A DNA stretch of 64,000 bases from Rhodococcus sp. 1168 (GTDB taxonomy: Bacteria; Actinomycetota; Actinomycetes; Mycobacteriales; Mycobacteriaceae), in contig NZ_MKKY01000084.1 of NCBI RefSeq assembly GCF_002091955.1, forward strand, positions 124,001-188,000, given 5' to 3'. Numbering within the stretch: position 1 is the stretch's first letter; the number at the start of each line of letters is the position of its first letter. The notes below the pieces were generated by a model. It ran no database searches and had not been told where the DNA came from. It worked only from the letters and a program-made list of their open reading frames with translations. Positions 25,883 through 33,163 of this stretch are shown here, piece after piece. The translations under genes were made by a program, and so were the position numbers.

Positions 25883-26740
25883 ATGTCCAACGTAGCTCCG
25901 ACCCCCTCGATCGGCACCGCATCCGCGCTCCTCGACGACTTACGCACCGAACGGCGTGGCGCTGCGGCCCTGGTCGGCCTCGAACCCGAGGCCTACGCTC
26001 GCGACCACGCCGCGTTCGAGCAGCTCTCCGACCAGCGCGGCCTTATCGCCGAGCACCTCTGCGGCCGACTCACCAGGATGGGCAATGGACCGGTCTCGGT
26101 ACTCTCGGTGGGCTGCGGCGACGGCTCACTCGACGTCCAGCTCGCCGATTCTCTGCTGGCGGTGCCGGGCCGACCTGTGCGCTACGTCGGCATCGAACCC
26201 TGGTCCGGGAGCGCGGGGCTCTTCACCGCTGCGATGGCCTCGCTGGAGGCCGACGAGCTCAGCGTCGACGTGCACGTCGCGTCTTTCAGCGACGCCCCGG
26301 TCGACGAGAGCTTCGACGTCATGTTGTTCGTGCACTCGATCTACTACGTCACCGACCTGGAAGAGACCCTCCGTGGCGCCCTCGACCTGCTGCGACCCGG
26401 CGGCGAGCTGTGGGTGCTCAACGCACCCCGAGGCGCGCTCAACGCATTGGTCGACGTGCTCGCCCCACCGCTGGAGGGACACCGTCAATGGTTCAGCGCC
26501 GACGTCGAGAAGGCCTTCGTCGATGCCGGCATCGCCCTCGACGAGATTGTCACCCTGAACGCACTGGTCGACCTCGCCTCCGCGAGCGAGCGGGTGCTCG
26601 ACTTCGCGGTGCAGGCTCGGCTGACCCCCGAGCTGCGCGGGCCGGTACGGGCCTACCTCGACGCCGTCTCGGTGCCCGGCATCGACGGCAGGCCCCGGGC
26701 GCCGCACCCGGTCGACGTGTTCGCCGCGGCCCGCCGCTGA
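25883..26740 (+). CDS. Histamine-N-methyltransferase-like SAM methyltransferase
   Basis: A 285-residue protein. An N-terminal helical segment (GLEPEAYARDHAAFEQLSDQ) is followed by SAM motif I SVLSVGCGDGSLDVQL (residues 72-87), RYVGIEPWSGSA as motif II, and FDVMLFVHSIYYVTDLEETL and LRPGGELWVLN. The layout, with the phrase YYVTDLEETL, resembles the histamine/carnosine N-methyltransferase group, suggesting a small amine acceptor. It is divergent from the other methyltransferase with 70 bases between starts, which would allow shared control. The actual substrate is unknown. Confidence 0.82.
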   Translation: MSNVAPTPSIGTASALLDDLRTERRGAAALVGLEPEAYARDHAAFEQLSDQRGLIAEHLCGRLTRMGNGPVSVLSVGCGDGSLDVQLADSLLAVPGRPVRYVGIEPWSGSAGLFTAAMASLEADELSVDVHVASFSDAPVDESFDVMLFVHSIYYVTDLEETLRGALDLLRPGGELWVLNAPRGALNALVDVLAPPLEGHRQWFSADVEKAFVDAGIALDEIVTLNALVDLASASERVLDFAVQARLTPELRGPVRAYLDAVSVPGIDGRPRAPHPVDVFAAARR

Positions 26741-26773
26741 CAGTCACTCGAAAGATCTGCGCACTACGGGCAC

Positions 26774-27172
26774 TCACGCAGGCGGGGCGAAGAATTCGAG
26801 TGCGATGTTGTCCACATCTCGGAACGAGATACCCGAACCATATCCTGCGTGTTCGATGCCGGAGTGTTCGATCGTCAACTCGTCCAGCCTGTCTCGCCAC
26901 TGCACCAGTTCTTCCTGGGAGCAACCGAACGCGATGTGATCCAGGCCTACGCGGCGTTCGTCGAACGGCCCCTCAGCCGCCGAACCGTGGTGTGAATGTA
27001 ATCCGAACAGCATGCCGTTCGCGAGCGCGAAGACCGAATGATGGAAGGTCCCGGACTCTTCGTCTTCGTCCAGAACCGGGCGGGAATCGAACAACCTCGA
27101 ATACCACTCGACGCTCTTCTCGAGGTCCGTCACCGTTATTGCAACGTGGGCCAAGCCTGGGAAACTGGGCAT
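26774..27172 (-). CDS. Glyoxalase/VOC-family protein
   Basis: A single-module vicinal-oxygen-chelate protein of 132 residues: FPGLAHVAITVTDLEKSVEW at the start, SRLFDSRPVLDED, FGLHSHHGS, VGLDHIAFGCS and a final SFRDVDNIALEFFAP. His in LAHVAI, His in LDHIAF and Glu in ALEFF would form the metal site. The family includes lyases, dioxygenases and resistance proteins; no substrate can be assigned. It stands alone, converging on the methyltransferase gene. Confidence 0.82.
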   Translation of the reverse strand: MPSFPGLAHVAITVTDLEKSVEWYSRLFDSRPVLDEDEESGTFHHSVFALANGMLFGLHSHHGSAAEGPFDERRVGLDHIAFGCSQEELVQWRDRLDELTIEHSGIEHAGYGSGISFRDVDNIALEFFAPPA

Positions 27173-27360
27173 TTTCGGTCGACCTTTCGGATGGGCGCTC
27201 GCACTACCGTGAACCTAATCGAGACTGTTCTACGGCGAGACGTCATGGACGAAAGCTACCCATTCGGGTAGGTGCGACACAGACCGTACCCTCGTACCCG
27301 GACAGCGCCCCGAATTCGATTGCAGCACAACAACGCAAGACCGGAATGAGCTGGTGTGGT

Positions 27361-27783
27361 CTATTTTCCGGCGAGACCCGTTGCCGCTGCGAGATATTCA
27401 CGCGAGTCGCGAAACGTCTGCGCCACGCCGCGTCCCGCGACGGCTCGGTACCGACTGATCTGATCGTCATCGAGAAGATCGAGCACCGTGCTGGAATCCG
27501 TGTGCATCCAACCGCCGTCTCGCACCAATTGGTGGGCGCGTTTGCCCTGCAGGGCAGAAATTCCCTCGACTCTGATTCCATTCGGGTCGGTCGACGCTGC
27601 GATGTAGTAAGCCTTCTTCCCGGGATAACCGGCCTTGACCTTCGCGCGCAACCGCAAGACGGCATCGGCCGCGTCATCGATGGCAGACAACTGCTCGTCG
27701 GAGCCCGATTCGGCAGCAGAGACTCGCGCTATCTCCGCATCCAGTCCAGCAAGCAAAGTGGCGAGGTACTCGAGATCGCTCAT
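27361..27783 (-). CDS. Hypothetical 140-residue soluble protein
   Basis: From ATG 27783: MSDLEYLATLLAGLDAEIAR, an acidic helical N-terminus, then VLRLRAKVKAGYPGKKAYYI and GWMHTDSSTVLDLLDDDQIS. It has no signal peptide, membrane helix or known motif. Codon composition and a clean start suggest a real gene, but I do not recognise the family. A longer in-frame reading to 28038 has no support. It stands alone, with 188 bases to the VOC gene start. Confidence 0.5.
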   Translation of the reverse strand: MSDLEYLATLLAGLDAEIARVSAAESGSDEQLSAIDDAADAVLRLRAKVKAGYPGKKAYYIAASTDPNGIRVEGISALQGKRAHQLVRDGGWMHTDSSTVLDLLDDDQISRYRAVAGRGVAQTFRDSREYLAAATGLAGK

Positions 27784-28119
27784 CAACTCATGATGCCTTA
27801 CGACAGTGATCTCCCGAACCAGCACCTGACAACGCTCATGATCCAGCTCCAGACATAGGTTCACACTCGAGCAGCAAAGCCGCGAACGGCTCCAATGCAC
27901 TCGCCGTCCATGCATCCCGGCGACCCGCTGTGGATACACATGCACGAACTTCCTGAACCAGAATCGACTGCCGCAGCCCGAGTCCAACAGGACCCTACCC
28001 GAACTACTTTGCGCCACATTGCCTTTCGATTCAAACACGGACCGAATGCGGCATCGATGTGGGAATAGTGACCAGCGGACTCACCTCACCCTGGCACGAT
28101 GGACGTCTTCGAAACCGGT

Positions 28120-28203
28120 GACTGACTGCACACTATCGGCGGCTATCGGCGGGATCCCGTCAATAGCCATCGACAGTGTACACTGAAGGCCGGGCAACCA
28201 CAC
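28120..28203. repeat. 84-bp palindromic repeat, copy A
   Basis: Copy A differs from copy B at five positions (about 94% identity). Its core, 28127-28182, is an imperfect palindrome centred on GGGATCCC. The 28-base arms match at 22 positions and every mismatch is a transition, so G-U pairing could hold the stem in RNA. Confidence 0.8.
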
Positions 28204-28769
28204 GATCTGGGTCTGATCTGCACCGGTAGTATGCAACCACCCGCATCCCCGCCGTCACTACCGACATGCGACACGCTTGCGCTTGCGCTTGCGTCGGAGC
28301 GTCGCAGTGTGGAGACAAATTCGGGCTGCTCGTCAGTCGCCTTCCAGCCACCACAGCCGTCGCCAACGCGCGCGGAATGACACCGCGCAACCGGGCTGCA
28401 CTGACACCCATCACCACAGCGCCGTCGAGGCCGTAGGCCGAAACCGCGATACCTGTCGCGGCGGCGTCCAAGTCGTCCCGACGCGATCGTCTCGCACCGC
28501 CATGTAGAAGTCTGTCGCTACCTGATGCCGTAGACCTACCTCTCGTCAGCCGCACGAGCTCGGCATGCGGATGCGCCTAGACCCCGGCAGCCGTCGCGGC
28601 ACGCACAATCCGCATGGGCAGGCGAGCAAACTCGGGCGGTAGGCCGCTCTGACGGCGTCGAACATAACTCTTGGCTTTGCCCAAACAGTGAGTACCGGAT
28701 GTCGCTTACCGAACTTCGTGAATGCGGCCACAGTGACACGGCTCCAAATTGCCGACGTCGTTGCCCCGC

Positions 28770-28853
28770 GACTGACTGCACACTATCCGCGGCGATCGGC
28801 GGGATCCCGTCAATAGCCATCGACAGTGTGCACTGAGGGCCGGGCGACCACAA
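28770..28853. repeat. 84-bp palindromic repeat, copy B
   Basis: Direct copy of the 28120-28203 repeat, 650 bases downstream and abutting the tRNA-Thr terminator. The outer arms TGCACACTATC (28777-28787) and GACAGTGTGCA (28822-28832) are complementary except for one base. Confidence 0.8.
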
Positions 28854-28890
28854 GAAAAAGGCTCCGACCAAACCATCTAGTCGGAGCCTT
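28854..28890 (-). terminator. Intrinsic terminator of tRNA-Thr
   Basis: On the minus strand, arms AAGGCTCCGAC and GTCGGAGCCTT enclose an 11-base loop and are followed by a short T-run. It lies nine bases past the tRNA 3' end. Confidence 0.85.
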
Positions 28891-28898
28891 GCCGTTGG

Positions 28899-28970
28899 AG
28901 CCTCCTAACGGGATTGAACCGTTGACCGCTCGCTTACAAGGCGAGTGCTCTACCGCTGAGCTAAGGAGGC
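28899..28970 (-). tRNA. tRNA-Thr (anticodon UGU)
   Basis: The minus strand from 28970 reads as a complete cloverleaf: acceptor GCCTCCT pairing with AGGAGGC, D-arm AGCTCAGCGGTAGAGC, anticodon stem CTCGC/GCGAG with loop CTTGTAA (anticodon TGT), and T-arm with GGTTCAATCC. CCA is not encoded. U73 would be the discriminator base. Confidence 0.95.
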
Positions 28971-29060
28971 GTTGGTGCTGAGCCAGCATATCCACTCACT
29001 GCTCGCTTGGTAACAGCAGGTACCTTGTGCGTGGATCACCCCAGCTATGTAAAGACGGTA

Positions 29061-30542
29061 ATGACTTTCTTGCAAGACGTGACGGCCTCGCTCAGCCGTC
29101 TCACCGGCGAGCGTCGCGCCACCATCGACACCCCTACGGCCGCACCTTCACCACTGCGGCCTATCGACCTCACCGACGACGCTGTCGTGGCGGAAGTGCT
29201 GGATCTGGCGGTACGCGTCGGTGAGGTACTTCTTGCGTCGGGGACTTCCGCGATGGATACGGCATCTCAGGTGCAGTACATCGCGGCAACCTACGGCCTC
29301 GCCCGCTGCGATGTCGATGTCACCTACAACTCCATCACGATCAGCGCTCACCGCGGTCCGACGCGGCCGCCGGCGTCGACGATGCGAATCGTGCAGTACC
29401 GGTCGATGGATTTCACTCGTCTCGCTGCCGTGGACAACTTGATCCGGGATGTCCGCGTCAAGATGGTCTCGCCCGCGGTTGCGCGCGAGACGTTGGACGC
29501 CATCACCAAGGCGCCGCATCCGTACAACCGTTGGATCGCGACGCTTGCCTGGTCTGGCATGGCTGCGGCGATCAGCGTGTTGGTCGGTGGTGATGCGCTC
29601 GTGGCGGTGGTGAGCTTCTTGACGACGATGGTCATCGACCGGATCGGGCGTGTACTGAACCGGGTGGGTCTGCCGTTCTTTTTCCAGCAGGTGGTCGGCG
29701 GGTTCGTCGCGGCGACCCCTGCTATCACGCTGTACAACTTTCAGGATCAGCTGAACATCACGATCTCTCCGTCGCTGGTCATTGCGGCGGGAGTGACGGT
29801 GTTGCTGTCGGGATTGTCGTTGGTGGGCTCGGTGCAGGACGCCATTACCGGGGCACCGATCACTGCGTCGGCGCGATTCTTCGAAGTTCTGATGATGACG
29901 GGCGGGATCATCGCCGGTGTTGCGACATCCTTGAAGATCGCCGCGATCATCGGAAGCGATCTACCGCTGATCACCAACAATCCGCCCCCTGGGATCGACG
30001 AGTTGCCGACGAAGGTGCTGGCGGGTGCTGCAGCCTCGTTGTTCTATGCGTTGGCCTGCTACGCGGAGCGTCGTGCGTTGACGGCGGCGTTCTTCGGCGG
30101 CTTCGCTGGTGCCCTGGTCTACCTGCTCATCCAGACGCTGTCCACCGGGCCGATCATCGCGTCGGCGTTCGCCGCTACCGTCGTCGGTTTCGCCGGTGGT
30201 CTGATGGCACGTCGCGCGCTGATTCCGCCGCTGATCGTCGCGGTTGCCGGCATCACGCCGCTGTTGCCCGGTCTGTCGCTGTACCGAGGCCTCTACGCTC
30301 TGCTCAACGACCAACTGCTGCTCGGCATCAGTGCATTGCTCGCAGCGTTCGGTATCGGTTGTGGTCTCGCTGCTGGGGTCACGCTCGGCGAGTGGGGTGC
30401 GCGTACGTTGCGTCGTCCACGCATCTTGGCCCGCACCGAAGAACTGCTACGCCCGACTCTCCGACGCAGAGAAGAACCGCGTCGCCCGGTTGTTCGTCGG
30501 CGACGCGGTCCTGTCGAGCTCAAGAAAAAGAAGAAGGTCTAA
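29061..30542 (+). CDS. thrE: ThrE-family threonine/serine exporter
   Basis: From ATG 29061 ([14 protein letters not shown]) about 493 residues. The N-terminal cytoplasmic domain carries the ThrE signature ([38 protein letters not shown]). About ten membrane helices follow in two blocks (residues near 170-300 and 330-450). A highly basic tail ends in LKKKKKV. ThrE exports threonine and serine by proton motive force in Corynebacterium. Earlier in-frame starts exist from 29007. It is divergent from tRNA-Thr, and its last four bases overlap the convergent mbtH gene. Confidence 0.88.
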   Translation: MTFLQDVTASLSRLTGERRATIDTPTAAPSPLRPIDLTDDAVVAEVLDLAVRVGEVLLASGTSAMDTASQVQYIAATYGLARCDVDVTYNSITISAHRGPTRPPASTMRIVQYRSMDFTRLAAVDNLIRDVRVKMVSPAVARETLDAITKAPHPYNRWIATLAWSGMAAAISVLVGGDALVAVVSFLTTMVIDRIGRVLNRVGLPFFFQQVVGGFVAATPAITLYNFQDQLNITISPSLVIAAGVTVLLSGLSLVGSVQDAITGAPITASARFFEVLMMTGGIIAGVATSLKIAAIIGSDLPLITNNPPPGIDELPTKVLAGAAASLFYALACYAERRALTAAFFGGFAGALVYLLIQTLSTGPIIASAFAATVVGFAGGLMARRALIPPLIVAVAGITPLLPGLSLYRGLYALLNDQLLLGISALLAAFGIGCGLAAGVTLGEWGARTLRRPRILARTEELLRPTLRRREEPRRPVVRRRRGPVELKKKKKV

Positions 30543-30793
30543 GCCTCGGGGGTTCCCTCTGCGGACTGACGTGCAGCTGCGTCGGCCTCCATTGCTTCAC
30601 GGAGGCTGCGAGGGCGCATGTCCGTCCAGTTCTTCTCCACGTACTCCAAGCACGCTGCACGGGTGTCTTCACCGAAGACGACCTTCCAGCCCTGGGGGAC
30701 ATCGGAGAATGTGGGCCACAACGAGTGCTGGTCTTCGTCGTTGACCAGCACGAAGAAGCGTCCGTCTTCGTCATCGAATGGATTGGTACTCAT
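30539..30793 (-). CDS. mbtH: MbtH-like protein
   Basis: An 84-residue protein with a complete MbtH fold signature: [48 protein letters not shown] and [10 protein letters not shown]. MbtH proteins bind and activate adenylation domains of nonribosomal peptide synthetases. No synthetase is present within 30 kb on either side, so it must serve one elsewhere, perhaps a siderophore pathway. It lies 104 bases downstream of an alpha/beta hydrolase on the same strand. Confidence 0.93.
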   Translation of the reverse strand: MSTNPFDDEDGRFFVLVNDEDQHSLWPTFSDVPQGWKVVFGEDTRAACLEYVEKNWTDMRPRSLREAMEADAAARQSAEGTPEA

Positions 30794-30897
30794 CTCGCCT
30801 CACTCGTCGCAAACGTATTGTTATCGGCAGTCTTCAATGTGAAGTGACCCCGACCCTAGCAACGCACAGTATCGCACTCGAGTGCCGACGCTGGAGG

Positions 30898-31707
30898 TCA
30901 GCTTCGAATAAACTCCAGCACGGCGTTGTTGATCGCCTCGGGTCGTTCCAGATATCCGAAGTGCCCGACGTCGGGAATCTCGACGTATTGGGCGTCGGGG
31001 ATTGCCTTTGCCAGCTCGGCGCTCAGGTATGCGGGGATCATCCGGTCGTGCTCGAATCCGACCGACAAGCAGGGCACGGAGATCTTTCCGTACGCAGCAC
31101 CTCGGTCGAAATTCCCGTCCATCCCCAGCTGAGCCCGCACGCCCGGTGAGGTGGGAGCAGTCGAGAATTCGAACAGGTCCAGCCAGTCACGGGCCGATCG
31201 GGAGTCGGCAAGTGTGGTCGGGGACAGATTCATTGCGGCCGTGATCGCCGCGGCGTACTTCGGTGGCAAGGAAGTCTTGGCGTCGGCGAGTGCACGTTCA
31301 CCTTCGCCGAGTGTCTTTTGAAACTCGTCGAGACGGGCATGACCGGCGAGGAATACAGCTTTGCGGACGAGATCGGGTCGCGTCAGCGCTAGTTCCTGCG
31401 CGACGCGTGAACCCATCGAAGTACCGACGACATATGCCCTCTCTCCGCCCTCACGAATCAATTCGATGAGTCCGGCGGTATCGGCCACGAGATCGTCCAT
31501 CTTCATGCCATGCGCACTCTCCGACGACGGCGCTATCCCCCGATTGTCGAAATAGCAGACGCGATAGCCGGCTTTGACGAGTTCGGGGACCTGATGCAGG
31601 TCCCACACCCGCCCCGGGCTACCGGTGCCCATGATGAGAACGACCAAATCGCCAGAACCTTTGACCTGGTAATTCAGCGAAATCCCGTTCACGGTTGCGA
31701 TCGGCAT
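30898..31707 (-). CDS. Alpha/beta-fold hydrolase
   Basis: From ATG 31707, preceded by AAAGGAGT, 269 residues. The fold is clear: MPIATVNGISLNYQVKGSGD, GYRVCYFDNRGIAPS, the nucleophile elbow VVGTSMGSRVAQEL (Ser), an Asp in VGFEHDRMIP and His in IPDVGHFGYLERPE. The triad is complete. Family members include esterases, C-C hydrolases and type II thioesterases. The neighbouring mbtH makes a thioesterase-like editing role conceivable but unproven. Confidence 0.82.
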   Translation of the reverse strand: MPIATVNGISLNYQVKGSGDLVVLIMGTGSPGRVWDLHQVPELVKAGYRVCYFDNRGIAPSSESAHGMKMDDLVADTAGLIELIREGGERAYVVGTSMGSRVAQELALTRPDLVRKAVFLAGHARLDEFQKTLGEGERALADAKTSLPPKYAAAITAAMNLSPTTLADSRSARDWLDLFEFSTAPTSPGVRAQLGMDGNFDRGAAYGKISVPCLSVGFEHDRMIPAYLSAELAKAIPDAQYVEIPDVGHFGYLERPEAINNAVLEFIRS

Positions 31708-31879
31708 GTAACTCCTTTGCTCGTCGGCGGCTGGAAGGAATCTTACGACCGAGCCCGCTAAGCGGTCGACCGGCGGGTTTCCGGCTCCACTCGGTCGGGT
31801 AGTCCAACCTCGTTGCGCGTTCGGCATGTTCATCCTGTCGGGCGAATTCCACCGGGGAGTAGAAGCGAGGGGCACTGCA

Positions 31880-32434
31880 GTGAGCAATGAGAACGCATCC
31901 GAAGAGGCCCGCAAAGGCCTGTTCGACGCAGTCAAGGGCAAGGCCAAGGAGGTTGTCGGGGCAGTAACCGGCAACGATTCCCTCACCACCGAGGGGCAGC
32001 TTCAAAGCGCCCAGGCCCGCGAACGCGCGGAGGCGAAGGCCACCGAGTTGGCAGCCCAGGCGCAATCGGAAGAAGCCGCCGAAGACCTCGCTGCTGTACG
32101 AAATACCGCCGAGCAGCAGCGCGATGCAGCCAGCGCGAGCGCCGAGTCATCTACAGAGAGCGCCCGTCGCGTCCAGCAGACACAGCACGTCGCGGCCGAG
32201 AAGGAAAAACATCAGACCGTCCGGGACGCGGTTGCCGACGCCGAGGTCGACGCGCGCGCCGAACAGATCGAGGCAGTTGCGGAGGGCCAGTCCGACGCCG
32301 CAGCCGCGACACAGGACGAACTGAAGGCCGTCCAGGAACATGGCGAAGAAGTGGCCGAGGCCCAGGCTGCCCGAGCTGCAGCTGACCGTGCTCGACGCAA
32401 CGCCGAATCATTGCGCGAAGACACCAACCCGTGA
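31880..32434 (+). CDS. CsbD-like domain protein with long Ala/Glu helix
   Basis: From GTG 31880 about 184 residues. The N-terminus EARKGLFDAVKGKAKEVVGA followed by VTGNDSLTTEGQLQ matches CsbD-type stress proteins, though the domain is fused to some 130 residues of Ala/Glu/Gln-rich predicted coiled coil. CsbD proteins are small general-stress products with no known activity. It forms a unit with the next coiled-coil gene, 17 bases downstream, and probably responds to envelope or osmotic stress. Confidence 0.7.
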   Translation: MSNENASEEARKGLFDAVKGKAKEVVGAVTGNDSLTTEGQLQSAQARERAEAKATELAAQAQSEEAAEDLAAVRNTAEQQRDAASASAESSTESARRVQQTQHVAAEKEKHQTVRDAVADAEVDARAEQIEAVAEGQSDAAAATQDELKAVQEHGEEVAEAQAARAAADRARRNAESLREDTNP

Positions 32435-32451
32435 ACAGGAGCAGTCCTTCC

Positions 32452-33102
32452 ATGAACGTACTCAGCATCCCGATGTCCATTCTCAGATTTCAGTACAAGA
32501 TCGTCCGAATCCCGTTGCATCTATTCGAAACCAGCGTCGTGCAGACGTGGAGTACTGACGCACCCGCTCGAATTGCGTACGAGCGCACAGTCGGATCGCT
32601 CGACAAGGTCGTCGGCGGTGTGCTCGGCGACAAAGATGTCGAGCAACGCGGTGAAGCTCAGGTCCACCTCAGCGAGGAGTTGACCAAAGCCCGCAAGCTC
32701 GAAGCAGACGCCGATGCGACCGAGGCAGTTGCCGACCAGAAGCTGAGGGCTTCTCGTGAAGCAGCCGAGAGGGAACGCAAAGCTGCCGCCCTCGCCGCAG
32801 ACGATGCCGCACGGAAGGCACGTGAGCAGGCCGAACAACGCAAGCAGCAGGCCGCTCAGGAAGCCGAAGAGAAGGCCGCCGAAGAGAAGAAGCGTGCCGA
32901 CGAGCTGGCCGAAGCACGAGCGGCACAAGCCCGCAACGCGGAGAAGAAGCAGCACGAGCAGATCGCCAAGTCCGAGAAGGCCGCGGCAGCGCCCGCGGAG
33001 TCCGAACTGGCGGACGCCGCTGAAGGCAAAGAAGAGGCCGAGGACAAGAAGGCCGAAGCCGCGCGTATCGAGAAGCTGTTCATGGCAGAGAAGAACAGCT
33101 GA
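32452..33102 (+). CDS. Coiled-coil protein, IF2-like low-complexity repeats
   Basis: About 216 residues from ATG 32452 with AGGAGC upstream. The first 40 residues (MNVLSIPMSILRFQYKIVRI, PLHLFETSVVQTW) form an amphipathic or membrane-associated lead-in. The rest is a long, highly charged Ala/Glu/Lys/Arg coiled coil. Databases often label such proteins IF2-family because of composition only; it has no GTPase domain and is not IF-2. Its function is unknown. A strong terminator follows. Confidence 0.6.
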   Translation: MNVLSIPMSILRFQYKIVRIPLHLFETSVVQTWSTDAPARIAYERTVGSLDKVVGGVLGDKDVEQRGEAQVHLSEELTKARKLEADADATEAVADQKLRASREAAERERKAAALAADDAARKAREQAEQRKQQAAQEAEEKAAEEKKRADELAEARAAQARNAEKKQHEQIAKSEKAAAAPAESELADAAEGKEEAEDKKAEAARIEKLFMAEKNS

Positions 33103-33113
33103 CAAAACTGATC

Positions 33114-33155
33114 GAAACACCGAAAGCGTCCCTCTAGGGGCGCTTTCGGTGTTTC
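33114..33155. terminator. Bidirectional hairpin terminator
   Basis: Arms GAAACACCGAAAGCG and its complement are extended by TCCC/GGGG with a wobble pair and a four-base loop. It serves the coiled-coil gene and the convergent ABC pseudogene. Confidence 0.85.
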
Positions 33156-33163
33156 AGAGCCGA

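Larger units (their letters stand above)
27784..28853. other. 1.1-kb region without a convincing gene
   Basis: It holds two copies of an 84-bp palindromic repeat listed separately and a short GCTTGC-type tandem near 28275-28295. On the minus strand around 28330-28480, a stretch reading DDLDAAATGIAVSAYGLDG and VVMGVSAARLRGVIPRALA vaguely recalls the end of an IclR-type effector domain. I could not extend this into a gene. Confidence 0.5.

Noticed and set aside
25660-27858. 732-residue plus-strand reading frame
   Set aside because: It covers two well-supported genes and intergenic DNA in the wrong frame and has Arg/Pro-rich composition without motifs.
28546-28731. Small minus-strand reading frame with several Cys
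   Set aside because: No ribosome-binding site or family pattern; the Cys spacing does not form a credible metal site.
28120-28853. The paired 84-bp repeats as a CRISPR array or phage att sites
   Set aside because: Only two copies, far longer than CRISPR repeats, with no regular spacers or cas genes. Neither copy overlaps the tRNA 3' end as an att site would, and no integrase is near.
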